A stretch of DNA of 64,000 nt from Variovorax paradoxus B4. GTDB lineage: Bacteria; Pseudomonadota; Gammaproteobacteria; Burkholderiales; Burkholderiaceae_C. The DNA lies in NCBI RefSeq assembly GCF_000463015.1, contig NC_022247.1, positions 4,464,001 to 4,528,000 on the forward strand. The letters are read 5' to 3'. Position 1 is the stretch's first letter; each line of letters starts with the position of its first letter. The position numbers and the translations under genes are program-made. Positions 31,673 to 40,460 of the stretch are shown here, piece by piece. A model generated the notes under the pieces. It was given only the letters and a program-made list of their open reading frames with translations. It was not told the origin of the DNA and did not search any database.

Positions 31673-32323
31673 ATGAAACTCGCGCCCGGGGACACGGCTC
31701 CCGCCATTGCCGCAAGCACCATCCACGGCAAGCCCGTCCACGTTCCGGACCCGGTGCCGCGTCATGTGCATCTCCAGTTCCGGCGTTTCGCGGGCTGCCC
31801 CGTGTGCAACTTCCATCTGCTCACCATGGGCAGGCGCCAGGCGGAAATTGCCGCGGCGGGCATTCGCCAGGTGGTGTTCTTTCATTCTTCGCGCGAAGAA
31901 ATGCTCAAGTACCAGGCGCAGCTGCCGTTCGATTGCGTCGCCGACGCAGGCAAGAAGCACTTCAAGGCGTTCGGGGTCGAGACCTCCGTACGGGCGCTTT
32001 TGAATCCCCGCGTCTTCTGGAGCGGGTTGCGGTGGATCCTGGCGGCCAGGCGCTTCTACACCAAGGCCGAGAACGGCATCCTGGGCCTGCCGGCGGACTT
32101 TCTCGTCGACGCGCACGGGCGCATCGTGGCTTGCAAGTACGGCGTGCATGCCGACGATCACTGGGAGGTGGACGAATTGCTGCAGCTGGCCAGCAAGGCG
32201 CAGCCTGCGCAGGCGAAACCGATCGATGCGCCGGTAGTGCCGGGCCAGCCGGGCGCGTTCAGCCGCTCAGCGCCTGCCGGATCGCTTCTTCCACAGGGCA
32301 GCGTGCCTGCGACTCGAGACTGA
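31673..32323 (+). CDS. Peroxiredoxin-like (AhpC/TSA-type) redoxin
   Basis: A 216-residue thioredoxin-fold protein. The N-terminus LAPGDTAPAIAASTIHGKPV is typical of AhpC/TSA-like redoxins, and FAGCPVCNFHL carries a CxxC redox site near residue 42. An ATG nine bases earlier is in frame, but AAAGGA lies directly against it and at the right distance (9 bases) from the ATG at 31673, which decides the start. The last ~25 residues are Pro/Ala-rich and overlap the convergent dioxygenase gene by 65 bp. The strong promoter with a TetR operator suggests induction by a small molecule or stress. Confidence 0.88.
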   Translation: MKLAPGDTAPAIAASTIHGKPVHVPDPVPRHVHLQFRRFAGCPVCNFHLLTMGRRQAEIAAAGIRQVVFFHSSREEMLKYQAQLPFDCVADAGKKHFKAFGVETSVRALLNPRVFWSGLRWILAARRFYTKAENGILGLPADFLVDAHGRIVACKYGVHADDHWEVDELLQLASKAQPAQAKPIDAPVVPGQPGAFSRSAPAGSLLPQGSVPATRD

Positions 32324-33047
32324 AGGGTTGCGCAGGCAGCAACGGCGGCTGCGCCATGAAACGCGGCCGCGTGCCACGGTGCGGCTGGGCCGAATGCACG
32401 AGGAACGGGTGGCAAAGATACACGGTGCCCGCCGCGCCTGTCGCCAGCACCTCGGGCCGTTCGGCGGATTCGGCAAAACCGTTGCGCGCCAACTCTCCCA
32501 GCGACAGGCCGTCCTCGCCCGCGGGCATCAGCAGCCGCGCGATGTCGGCATGCGAGCCGACGCGGATGCGCGTGGGTGCATCGTCGTCGCCCACATCCGA
32601 GAACAGGAAGAGCATCAGCAACGCACGCCCCTTCGAACGGATGTTCGCCCGCCACGACATGAAGTCGGAGTTCTCCAGGCCGAAGCTCATATCGATGTGC
32701 CAGCCGGCGTCACCCGGGTCTTCGGCCGAGGGAAAGCGCACGGGGAAGGTGCCCATGCTGCGGCACGGCAGCCACCGCCCCGGGCCGACGAGCAGGTCGA
32801 AGGCGCTGTGCAGAAGCGGCGTGTTGGCAGCCTGGGCGAAGGGCTGCTGCGCGTACATGCCGAGCCGGACGACGGGCTTGCTCCATGTCGACGGATCGTG
32901 CGGATCGCATCCGGTGTCGCGCCAAAGGATCGCGCGGGCCTCGGCCGCGAGTTCGCGCGAAAAGGCGTTGTCGATGCGCAAGAAGCCGTCGCGGATGAAG
33001 GCCTGCGAGCGCGCATCGTTCGCCGGAAAATCCGAATGCTCGGGCAT
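32259..33047 (-). CDS. Phytanoyl-CoA dioxygenase (PhyH) family protein
   Basis: A 262-residue Fe(II)/2-oxoglutarate-type oxygenase. The opening FIRDGFLRIDNAFSRELAAEAR is typical of PhyH. The metal triad can be placed at His and Asp of GWHIDMSF and the His of LVHSAQPHRG, with a following Arg (TRPRF) for 2-oxoglutarate. The family hydroxylates diverse small molecules; the substrate is unknown here. Its 3' end overlaps the redoxin gene on the other strand by 65 bp, and yceH ends 16 bp downstream... on the same strand upstream side, so PhyH is likely cotranscribed with yceH. Confidence 0.85.
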   Translation of the reverse strand: MPEHSDFPANDARSQAFIRDGFLRIDNAFSRELAAEARAILWRDTGCDPHDPSTWSKPVVRLGMYAQQPFAQAANTPLLHSAFDLLVGPGRWLPCRSMGTFPVRFPSAEDPGDAGWHIDMSFGLENSDFMSWRANIRSKGRALLMLFLFSDVGDDDAPTRIRVGSHADIARLLMPAGEDGLSLGELARNGFAESAERPEVLATGAAGTVYLCHPFLVHSAQPHRGTRPRFMAQPPLLPAQPFSLESQARCPVEEAIRQALSG

Positions 33048-33063
33048 GGGCTGTTGCCGATCG

Positions 33064-33762
33064 CTAACCCGCTTCGGAAATCCCGAGCTCCGAGCACACC
33101 CGTCCCACCAGCGCCTTCAGCGATGCGAGTTCGGCCTCGAGCCGCGCCACGTTGGCCTTGAGCGCGGCCACCTCGCCGAGCGATGCATCGTGCGATGCAT
33201 CGTGCGATGCATACGCCCCGTCGGCCGATGCGCCGCCAGTCCCGGCCGGCTCTTCCGCCGGCACGCCGCTCAGCAGATGCGCCCAGCGGCTTTCGCGTGC
33301 GCCCGGCAGGCGCGCGAGCTTGACCACCAGCGCGCCGGCCGGGCGTTCGGCGAGCTCGTCGAGAAAACCCTCGACCGACGAGATGTCGGCGAAGTTGTGC
33401 ATGCGGTCGCAGGCGATGCGCAGTTCGCCGGCCGTTTGCGGGCCGCGCAGCATCAGCACCGTGAGCAGGATCACCGACTGCGACGGAATGCGCAGCACGC
33501 GGTCGATGTTGTGCTCGTAGCGGAACGCCCGGCCACCGCTGGTTTCGGCCACCAGGCTGTAGCCCTTGAGGCTGTCGATGGCGGCCTGCACCTGGGCTTC
33601 GCTCAGTTCGAGCACCGGGTTGCGGCTGGTCTTCTGGTTGCAGCCGGACACCAGCGAATTGAGCGTCAGCGGATAGCTGTCGGGCACGGTGCGCTGCTTC
33701 TCGGCCAGCACGCCGAGCACGCGGGTTTCGACGAGCGAAAGAATGGGAAGGGCCTGGGTCAT
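33064..33762 (-). CDS. YceH family protein (DUF480)
   Basis: A 232-residue protein of the YceH/DUF480 family, made of two winged-helix domains: LVETRVLGVLAEKQRTVPDSYPLTLNSLVSGCNQKTSRNPV (about 9-50) and a second copy beginning near TVLMLRGPQTAGELRIACDRM. The C-terminus is a coiled-coil-like segment (LGEVAALKANVARLEAELASLKALV). Between them a linker contains the short repeat ASHDASHDAS, coded by a 12-bp tandem repeat. The cellular role of YceH is poorly known; DNA binding is plausible. It lies 16 bp upstream of the PhyH gene on the same strand. Confidence 0.9.
   Translation of the reverse strand: MTQALPILSLVETRVLGVLAEKQRTVPDSYPLTLNSLVSGCNQKTSRNPVLELSEAQVQAAIDSLKGYSLVAETSGGRAFRYEHNIDRVLRIPSQSVILLTVLMLRGPQTAGELRIACDRMHNFADISSVEGFLDELAERPAGALVVKLARLPGARESRWAHLLSGVPAEEPAGTGGASADGAYASHDASHDASLGEVAALKANVARLEAELASLKALVGRVCSELGISEAG
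33181..33212. repeat. 12-bp tandem microrepeat inside yceH
   Basis: CGATGCATCGTG occurs twice in full and a third time in part (CGATGCAT). Each unit contains the palindrome ATGCAT. The unit length is a multiple of three, so copy-number change would add or remove four residues in the linker without a frameshift. Confidence 0.8.
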
Positions 33763-33807
33763 TGCTCAAGGAATCCTGAATGAAAACGCTGGCGGCAAAG
33801 GCCGGGG

Positions 33808-34521
33808 TCACGGCACCGCCACGCCGAGTATCGGTCCCAGCTCCCTGGTGAAGTCGGTGCGCCGCAGCGCGGGCGAATGCAGCGCCGACACGGTGCCGTC
33901 GAGATAGAGCGCGTCGCGGCAATGCAGCACGTCGCGAAAGTAGAGCGCGAACTCGTAAAAGTTCACCGGCTGCTCGCTGATCACGAAGATTGCCGTGTGT
34001 CCCGACACGCCCACGCCGTTGCGGATCTTTCGCGAGTCGGAATCCGGAATGAAGGCGGGATGCACCACGCCGCGGCGCAGCAGCAGCGGTCCCGACTGGG
34101 TCGCCAGCCGAACGCCCTCCTTCGGCAGCGCCGCATATTCGGACGACTCGACCACGCGCGGCCCCGCATCCGACACCAGGAACACGCCATTCGGCTTGAG
34201 GAAGAAATTGCCCGTACCGGCCGCCAGGTTGAGCGGCGCCACCTCGCGCCCCTCCTGCACCAACAGGCCAACCGGGGAAAAGTCCGCGTGGTACATGCCG
34301 GCGTTCATCGCGAACAGGAGCTGCCGGTTGCGCGCGGCGAGCCAGGCTTCCAGTCGGTCGAGGCGCTTGAACTCGACACCGGAGTCGTCGCGCAGGAACA
34401 GCTCGAGCCGTTCGCGGCGCAGATCGATCTTCACGACGGTGTAGCGCGTCTCGGCGGCCGCGGATGCCAGGCTGGCTGCGCCGGCCACGCACAGGGCCAG
34501 CAGGAGCAGGAGCTTTCTCAT
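33808..34521 (-). CDS. Phosphodiester glycosidase family protein (DUF2233-like), exported
   Basis: A 237-residue protein with a Sec signal peptide (MRKLLLLLALCVAGAASLASAAA). The mature protein has the NAGPA/DUF2233 pattern: FAMNAGMYHADFSPVGLLVQEG, a GNFFLKPNGVF block, SGPLLLRRG, and late DALYLDGTVSAL. Family members cleave sugar-phosphodiester bonds or handle cell-wall glycans; the precise substrate is unknown. It stands alone, 28 bp downstream of the isocitrate dehydrogenase gene (start 35581, end 34550), and could be read from the same transcript. Confidence 0.88.
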   Translation of the reverse strand: MRKLLLLLALCVAGAASLASAAAETRYTVVKIDLRRERLELFLRDDSGVEFKRLDRLEAWLAARNRQLLFAMNAGMYHADFSPVGLLVQEGREVAPLNLAAGTGNFFLKPNGVFLVSDAGPRVVESSEYAALPKEGVRLATQSGPLLLRRGVVHPAFIPDSDSRKIRNGVGVSGHTAIFVISEQPVNFYEFALYFRDVLHCRDALYLDGTVSALHSPALRRTDFTRELGPILGVAVP

Positions 34522-34549
34522 GGAACCCCGCAGCCGCGGCGCAGTTGCT

Positions 34550-35581
34550 TCAGCCGTTTTGAATGCGGCTGACCAGCGCCTTGGTGAACGCCGCCGTGCC
34601 GGCGCTGCCGCCCAGGTCGCCGGTGCGTACCTTGTCGATGTTGAGCGTGTCGTCGATGGCCTTGCGCAGGCGCGTGGCCATCTCGGGCAGCCTGACGTGC
34701 TCTAGCATCAGCGCGGCGGCCAGCAGCAGTGCCGTGGGGTTGGCGATGCCCTTGCCGGCGATGTCGGGTGCCGAGCCGTGCACGGCCTCGAAGATCGCCG
34801 CATCGGCGCCGATGTTGGCGCCGGGCGCCATGCCCAGGCCACCCACCAGACCCGCCACCAGATCGGACAGGATGTCGCCGAACAGGTTGGTCGTCACCAG
34901 CATGTCGAACTGCCATGGATTGAGCACCAGCTTCATCGCGCAGGCGTCCACGATGATGGTGTCGAGCTCGAACTTGCCCTTGTACTTTTCTTCGTAGAGC
35001 CGCAGGCCGGTCTCGAGGAACAGGCCGGTCAGCACCTTCATGATGTTGGCCTTGTGCACCAGCGTGACCTTCTTGCGGCCCGTGGCAATAGCGGTCTCGA
35101 AGGCGTATTCGAGCACGCGCAGGCAGCCCTGGCGCGTGTTGATGCCGGTGGCCATGCCGACGGCGTGCGGGTCGCCGTCGATGCGCACGTAGTGCTCGTG
35201 GCCGATGTACAGGCCTTCGAGGTTCTCGCGCACGACCATCAGGTCGATCTTGTCGAAGCGGCCGCCCGGAATGATGGTGCGCGCGGGACGCAGGTTGGCA
35301 TAGAGCTGGAACTCCTCGCGCAGCCGCACGTTCGACGAGCGGTAGCCGCCGCCCGAGGGCGTCTCGAGCGGGCCCTTGAGGGCCAGGCGGGTGCGGCGGA
35401 TGCTGTCCAGCGTGGCCTGCGGCAGCGGATCGCCCGAGGCCTGGACGCCGCCGAGGCCGGCAATCTGGCGGTCCCACTCGAAGGGCGCCTTCAGCGCATC
35501 GAGCGCGGCCAGGGTGGCGTCGACGATTTCGGGGCCGATGCCATCGCCGGGAATCAGGGTTGCGGGAATGGGGGTGGTCAT
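34550..35581 (-). CDS. Isocitrate dehydrogenase, NAD-type (IDH/IPMDH family)
   Basis: A 343-residue beta-decarboxylating dehydrogenase converting isocitrate to 2-oxoglutarate, or a close relative acting on a similar acid. Family marks are [14 protein letters not shown] at the N-terminus, [20 protein letters not shown] for substrate binding, [15 protein letters not shown], the catalytic Lys in VHKANIMK, and [24 protein letters not shown] with [15 protein letters not shown] for NAD. Length and motifs fit mitochondrial-type NAD-IDH better than 3-isopropylmalate dehydrogenase; tartrate or homoisocitrate dehydrogenase cannot be fully excluded. Confidence 0.88.
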   Translation of the reverse strand: MTTPIPATLIPGDGIGPEIVDATLAALDALKAPFEWDRQIAGLGGVQASGDPLPQATLDSIRRTRLALKGPLETPSGGGYRSSNVRLREEFQLYANLRPARTIIPGGRFDKIDLMVVRENLEGLYIGHEHYVRIDGDPHAVGMATGINTRQGCLRVLEYAFETAIATGRKKVTLVHKANIMKVLTGLFLETGLRLYEEKYKGKFELDTIIVDACAMKLVLNPWQFDMLVTTNLFGDILSDLVAGLVGGLGMAPGANIGADAAIFEAVHGSAPDIAGKGIANPTALLLAAALMLEHVRLPEMATRLRKAIDDTLNIDKVRTGDLGGSAGTAAFTKALVSRIQNG

Positions 35582-35596
35582 CGGAAACTCGCTTTC

Positions 35597-35617
35597 TGTA
35601 TATCCATCTTGTATATC
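35597..35617. promoter_or_regulatory. Direct repeat upstream of isocitrate dehydrogenase
   Basis: TGTATATC occurs at 35597-35604 and again at 35610-35617, a 13-bp period, 16-36 bp upstream of the dehydrogenase start. Read on minus, each copy includes TATACA, a possible -10 element, so this may be a promoter or a regulator half-site pair. The rest of the 256-bp gap to metG shows nothing clear. Confidence 0.35.
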
Positions 35618-35837
35618 TCTTCGCCATATCAGGAGAGAGCGTTGGCGAAACGCGCGACATGGAGCATACGTCGCGCCGGAGACACCCCGGCGCCTTTCGG
35701 GTCACCGGGGGTCCGCCCGACGCGGCAAAACCGCCGATGCAGGCACCCGGATCGACGGCATTCGGCATGCTGCGGTGCCGCCACCTAAAATGTCGGGTTC
35801 CCCGCAAGTTCGCCACTCCCCGAAAGCGCCCTCCCCG

Positions 35838-37934
35838 ATGTCCGCCACGCGCAAGCTCTTCGTCACCACCGCCCTGCCGTATGCCAACGGCAAGTTCCAT
35901 ATCGGCCACATGATGGAATACATCCAGGCCGACATCTGGGTGCGGAACCAGCGAATGAATGGCGCCGAGGTCAACTTCGTCTGCGCCGACGACGCGCACG
36001 GCGCGGCCATCACCATCGCGGCCGACAAGGCCGGCGTGACGCCGCAGGCCTTCGTGGCCGAGATCGCGGCCGGCCGCAAGCCGTATCTCGACGGCTACTA
36101 CATCTCGTTCGACAACTGGCACTCGACCGATGCGCCCGAGAACCACCAGCTCGCGCAGGACATCTACCGCGACCTGCGCGCCAACGGCCTCATCGAAACC
36201 AAGAGCGTCGAGCAGTTCTACGACCCCGCCAAGGGCATGTTCCTGGCCGACCGCTTCATCAAGGGCGAATGCCCCAACTGCCACTCGAAGGACCAGTACG
36301 GCGACAACTGCGAGGTGTGCGGCGCCGTGTACGCGCCCACCGAGCTGATCAACCCCTACTCGGCGCTGTCGGGCGCCAAGCCCGAGCTGCGCAGCTCCGA
36401 CCACTTCTTCTTCAAGCTCTCGGACCCGCGCTGCGAGGCCTACCTGAAGGAATGGACCGCCGCGCCAGGCCACGTGCAGTCCGAAGTGCAGAACAAGATC
36501 CGCGAGTGGCTCTACAAGGACGACGAAGGCAAGGGCGGCCTCGGCGACTGGGACATCAGCCGCGACGCGCCCTACTTCGGCATCGAGATTCCCGATGCGC
36601 CGGGCAAGTACTTCTATGTGTGGCTCGACGCGCCCGTGGGCTATCTGGCGTCGCTGAAGAACCTGCTCGACAAGCGCTGCATCGAGCTCGCCGGCGACGG
36701 CATCTCGTACACCGAGTACATGGCCGACCCTGACCTGGAGCAGGTGCATTTCATCGGCAAGGACATCATCACCTTCCACACCCTCTTCTGGCCCGCGATG
36801 CTGCACTTCAGCGGCCGCAAGGCGCCCGACGCGGTGTACGTGCACGGCCACCTCACGGTCAGCGGCGAGAAGATGAGCAAGAGCCGCGGCACCGGCATCG
36901 ACCCGCTCAGGTACCTCTCGATCGGCCTGGACCCCGAATGGCTGCGTTACTACATCGCGGCCAAGCTCAACGGCCGCAACGAGGACATCGACTTCAACCC
37001 CGAGGACTTCGTGGCGCGCGTCAACAGCGACCTCGTGGGCAAGTACATCAACATCGCGAGCCGCGCGGCGGGCTTCATCGGCAAGCGCTTCGGCGGCCGG
37101 CTGGGCGAGGTGTCGGCCGACGGCGACGCACTGCTGTTCGCGCTGCGCGACGCGGCGCCGCAGCTGCATTCGCTCTACGACGGCCGCGACTACGCCCGCG
37201 CGCTGCGCGAGGTGATGGCGCTGGCCGACAAGGTGAACGAGTACGTCGACCAGAACAAGCCCTGGGAGCTGGCCAAGAAGGAAGGCCAGGAGGCCCGGCT
37301 GCACGACGTGTGCACGGTGTGCATCGAGGCCTTCCGCCTGCTCACGCTGTACCTGAAGCCGGTGTTGCCGGCGCTGGCAGTGAACGTCGAGGCCTTCCTC
37401 GGGATCGAGCCGCTCACGTGGGCGGATGCCGCGCAGAGCCTGCCCACCGGCCACGCCATCGGCGAGTACAAGCACCTGATGCAGCGTGCCGACGCCAAGA
37501 TGGTCGACCAGCTGTTCGAACCCGACGAGCCGGCGCCTGCTGCCGCCGTGGAAACGGCGACCGATGCACTGCCGGGCGGCGAAGCGATCGCCCCCACCAT
37601 CACCATCGACGACTTCGCGAAGATCGACCTGCGCATCGCGCAGATCGTGGCCTGCGAGAAGGTCGAGGGCTCGACCAAGCTGCTGCGCCTGACGCTCGAC
37701 GCGGGCGAGGGCAAGACGCGCAACGTGTTCAGCGGCATCGCCTCGGCCTACCAGCCCGAGCAGCTCGTGGGCAAGCTCACGGTGCTGGTCGCCAACCTGG
37801 CGCCGCGCAAGATGAAGTTCGGCCTCAGCGAAGGCATGGTGCTGGCGGCGAGCCATGGCGACGAAAAAGCCAACCCCGGCATCCATGTGCTCGAGCCCTG
37901 GCCGGGCGCGACGCCGGGCATGCGCGTTCGTTGA
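35838..37934 (+). CDS. metG: Methionyl-tRNA synthetase
   Basis: A 698-residue class I synthetase charging tRNA-Met. HIGH is in [15 protein letters not shown] is in [11 protein letters not shown], and the zinc knuckle is [17 protein letters not shown], showing the two-pair form. The C-terminal ~110 residues ([26 protein letters not shown] to the end) are the OB-fold tRNA-binding/dimerisation domain. An ATG at 35838 begins the conserved [18 protein letters not shown]; long in-frame upstream sequence is non-coding. Full-length and apparently functional. Confidence 0.98.
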   Translation: MSATRKLFVTTALPYANGKFHIGHMMEYIQADIWVRNQRMNGAEVNFVCADDAHGAAITIAADKAGVTPQAFVAEIAAGRKPYLDGYYISFDNWHSTDAPENHQLAQDIYRDLRANGLIETKSVEQFYDPAKGMFLADRFIKGECPNCHSKDQYGDNCEVCGAVYAPTELINPYSALSGAKPELRSSDHFFFKLSDPRCEAYLKEWTAAPGHVQSEVQNKIREWLYKDDEGKGGLGDWDISRDAPYFGIEIPDAPGKYFYVWLDAPVGYLASLKNLLDKRCIELAGDGISYTEYMADPDLEQVHFIGKDIITFHTLFWPAMLHFSGRKAPDAVYVHGHLTVSGEKMSKSRGTGIDPLRYLSIGLDPEWLRYYIAAKLNGRNEDIDFNPEDFVARVNSDLVGKYINIASRAAGFIGKRFGGRLGEVSADGDALLFALRDAAPQLHSLYDGRDYARALREVMALADKVNEYVDQNKPWELAKKEGQEARLHDVCTVCIEAFRLLTLYLKPVLPALAVNVEAFLGIEPLTWADAAQSLPTGHAIGEYKHLMQRADAKMVDQLFEPDEPAPAAAVETATDALPGGEAIAPTITIDDFAKIDLRIAQIVACEKVEGSTKLLRLTLDAGEGKTRNVFSGIASAYQPEQLVGKLTVLVANLAPRKMKFGLSEGMVLAASHGDEKANPGIHVLEPWPGATPGMRVR

Positions 37935-37945
37935 GAAACAGGGTA

Positions 37946-37963
37946 CGGCTGGGTAACTAGCCG
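37946..37963. terminator. Short hairpin between metG and GntR gene
   Basis: CGGCT (37946-37950) pairs with AGCCG (37959-37963) around an 8-base loop in the 22-bp gap between these convergent genes. No T-run follows; weak evidence. Confidence 0.3.
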
Positions 37964-38628
37964 AGCTTGTTGACCAGCACGAGGTCGGCAAACACCTTGC
38001 CGCCCACCGAGATGTGGTCGCGCATCGCCTCCGCGGCGTTGTCCGCGTGGCCCTTCAGGATCCACTCCACCACCCGCTCGTGCTCGCGCTGCGAGGCGGC
38101 CAGGCGCCCGGGCTTCTCGAACATCCGCCCGCGGTAGGCCGCGATGCGCAGGCGCACCGTCTGCGCCTGCTCGACGATGAAGGGGTTGCCGCTGGCGCGG
38201 TAGATCACGTCGTGCAGCGCGGCATTGGCGCGCTGGTAGCCCTCTGCATCGTCCGCCTGCGCGCACGCGGCCGTGCCTTCGAGCGCGCGCTGCAGTTCGC
38301 CGCGCAGCGCCGGGCCGATGCGCAGCGCCGCCAGCCGCGCCAGCACCCCTTCGAGTTCGCCGAGCGCTTCCATCATGGCGACGAGTTCGTTCGCGCGCAG
38401 CTGGCGCACGTAGATGCCAGTGCGCGGAACGATGTCGACCAGCCCGCGCGCGCTCAGCAGCAGCAAGGCCTCGCGCACCGGCGTGCGCGAGGTGTTGAAG
38501 CTCGCGGCCAGGGCCTTTTCGTCAATCGGCATGCCGGGCGACAGCGTGCCGTCCAGGATGTCTTTTTCGAGCCGGCCGCGGATCTGGTCCTGCAGGCTGC
38601 TTGCGTCGAGGGTTTTCGCGGGTTGCAT
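37957..38628 (-). CDS. GntR family regulator, FadR/FCD subfamily
   Basis: A 223-residue regulator. The winged helix is at about 12-75 (IRGRLEKDILDGTLSPGMPIDEKALAASFNTSRTPVREALLLLSARGLV), followed by the all-helical FCD ligand domain, with RANAALHDVIYRASGN carrying candidate metal/ligand-binding residues. The ATG at 38628 is chosen over 38697. It is divergent from the enoyl-CoA hydratase operon, which is the likely target; the 58-bp gap contains the palindrome GATATATC (38657-38664) and TTGGTACA. Ligand presumably the substrate or an intermediate of that pathway. Confidence 0.92.
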   Translation of the reverse strand: MQPAKTLDASSLQDQIRGRLEKDILDGTLSPGMPIDEKALAASFNTSRTPVREALLLLSARGLVDIVPRTGIYVRQLRANELVAMMEALGELEGVLARLAALRIGPALRGELQRALEGTAACAQADDAEGYQRANAALHDVIYRASGNPFIVEQAQTVRLRIAAYRGRMFEKPGRLAASQREHERVVEWILKGHADNAAEAMRDHISVGGKVFADLVLVNKLG

Positions 38629-38686
38629 GGGTGTGCGGATATTAGCTAACCTTGTAGATATATCAATTGACTTATTTGGTACATCA

Positions 38687-39442
38687 ATGCTTCCCACCCT
38701 CCAGATCGACGGCCACGTCGCCTACCTTACGCTGCGCCGTCCGCAGTCCGCCAACAAGCTGACGCCGGAGGACCTGCCCGCGCTCGTTCGCCACCTGGAG
38801 ACGGTGAACGGCTCGCCCGACGTGCTGGTGCTGGTCGTTCGCTCGGAGGGCAAACATTTCTGCAGTGGCTACGATATATCAGAGGTTGCCTCCAGCAGCC
38901 AGACCGAGGGCCGCAGCTTCGGCGACATGGTCGATGCGCTGGAAAACTGCCGCGCCGTCACCATTGCGGCGGTGCACGGCGGCGTTTTCGGCGGCGCCAC
39001 TGACCTGGTGCTGGCCTGCGACTTCCGCGTGGGCGTGCGGGCCGCCGAGATGTTCATGCCCGCGGCCCGGCTCGGCCTGCACTACTACCAGAGCGGCATG
39101 GAGCGCTATGTCTCCCGCCTCGGGCTGGACACGGCCAAGCGGCTCTTTCTGACCGCCGATAAGCTCGACGGCAGCGCGATGCGCGAATGCGGATTCCTCA
39201 CGCACCTGGTCGAGGACGCGGCGGCGCTCGACGCGGAGGTTCTGCGCCTGCGCACCACGCTGGCCGGCATGGCGCCGCTCGCGCTGCTGGGCATGAAGAA
39301 GCACCTGAACCAGATCGCGCGCGGCACGGCCGATGCCGCCTCGATCCAGCGCGAGGTGCAGCGCGCCGTCGCATCCGAAGACCTGGCCGAGGGCGGCCGC
39401 GCCTGGCGCGAGAAGCGCCCGCCGGTCTTCAAGGGCCGCTGA
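38687..39442 (+). CDS. Enoyl-CoA hydratase/isomerase family protein
   Basis: A 251-residue crotonase-fold enzyme acting on acyl-CoA thioesters. Oxyanion-hole segments are KHFCSGYDISE (about 55-65) and HGGVFGGATDLVLACDFRV (about 95-113). The position of the second catalytic Glu is not clearly kept (PAARLGL follows), so hydratase, isomerase or hydrolase activity cannot be decided. It is the first gene of an operon with a Bug receptor and a CaiB-type CoA transferase, suggesting import, CoA activation and breakdown of a carboxylic acid. Confidence 0.88.
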   Translation: MLPTLQIDGHVAYLTLRRPQSANKLTPEDLPALVRHLETVNGSPDVLVLVVRSEGKHFCSGYDISEVASSSQTEGRSFGDMVDALENCRAVTIAAVHGGVFGGATDLVLACDFRVGVRAAEMFMPAARLGLHYYQSGMERYVSRLGLDTAKRLFLTADKLDGSAMRECGFLTHLVEDAAALDAEVLRLRTTLAGMAPLALLGMKKHLNQIARGTADAASIQREVQRAVASEDLAEGGRAWREKRPPVFKGR

Positions 39443-39488
39443 GCGCGCCCTCCCCCTCGGCCCCTCGACAACACACAGGAGACAAGAC

Positions 39489-40460
39489 ATGCACCAGGCT
39501 CGCGCCATTTCATTCGCAGCGGCCGCGCTGCTGGCCTCGGCCGGCGCCCTTGCGGACAGCTACCCCTCGCGCCCGATCACGCTGGTGGTGGGCTTCCCCG
39601 CCGGCGGCGGCGCCGACACGGTGGCGCGCATCGTGACCGACAAGCTGGGCAAGATCCTCGGGCAGCCGATCGTCATCGACAACAAGCCCGGCGCGGGCAC
39701 CACCATCGCATCGGACCAGGTCGCGCGGGCGGCGCCCGACGGCTACACGCTGCTGCTGGGCAGCGGCAATCTCTACGGCAGCGACAAGCTGCTCTACAAG
39801 GGCGTGAAGTACGACGGCGCCAGGAGCTTCGTGCCCATCTCGCGCTGGAGCTCCGCGCCGATGCTGCTCGCGGTCAACAAGGACGTAAGCGCGAAGAACG
39901 TCCAGGAACTCATCGCCGAGGCGCGGCAGAAGCCGGGCAAGCTGGCGTATTCGTCGTCGGGCACCGGCGTGGTGACGCATCTGGCGGGCCTGTCGTTCGA
40001 GAAGGCGGCCGGCGTGACCATGCTGCACGTGCCGTACAAGGGCGGCGCTCCGTCGATCCAGGCCGTGGCCGCCGGCGACGTGCAGCTGACTTTCGGCACG
40101 CCGCCCTCGGTGCTGCCGATGGCGCAGGGCCAGAAGCTGCGCGTGCTGGCCGTCACCTCGGGCCGGCGTTCGCCGCTCTTCCCCGACGTGCCGAGCGTCG
40201 CCGAGGCCGGCGTGAAGGGCTACGACTACACCTTCTGGTTCGGGCTGTTCGCGCCGGCAGGCCTGCCGCCGGAGACGGCGCAGAAGCTGTTCGACGCCAG
40301 CGTGGCTGCGCTCGACGATCCCGAGGTCAAGGCGCGGCTCGAGAAATCGGGCAACGAATCGGCGCCCTCGAAGTCGCTCGCCGAGTTCCGCAGCTGGGCG
40401 CTCGCCGAGGGCGCGAAGTCGAAGGAACTCACCGAGCGTTCCGGCGCGACCGTCGAATGA
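39489..40460 (+). CDS. Bug-family tripartite tricarboxylate transporter receptor
   Basis: A 323-residue periplasmic binding protein of the Bug (TctC) family, very common in Comamonadaceae. Residues 1-22 form a signal peptide ending ALADS. Characteristic stretches are YPSRPITLVVGFPAGGGADTVAR, DNKPGAGTTIASDQVARAAPDGYTLL, HVPYKGGAPSIQAVAAGDVQLTF and GVPSVAEAG-like (DVPSVAEAGVKGY). It binds carboxylates for uptake or sensing; no TctA/TctB membrane partners are present here. Its stop overlaps the CaiB gene by ATGA. Confidence 0.93.
   Translation: MHQARAISFAAAALLASAGALADSYPSRPITLVVGFPAGGGADTVARIVTDKLGKILGQPIVIDNKPGAGTTIASDQVARAAPDGYTLLLGSGNLYGSDKLLYKGVKYDGARSFVPISRWSSAPMLLAVNKDVSAKNVQELIAEARQKPGKLAYSSSGTGVVTHLAGLSFEKAAGVTMLHVPYKGGAPSIQAVAAGDVQLTFGTPPSVLPMAQGQKLRVLAVTSGRRSPLFPDVPSVAEAGVKGYDYTFWFGLFAPAGLPPETAQKLFDASVAALDDPEVKARLEKSGNESAPSKSLAEFRSWALAEGAKSKELTERSGATVE

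Noticed and set aside
33181..33212. CRISPR-like short repeats
   Set aside because: Only three adjoining 12-bp units without spacers, inside a coding gene.
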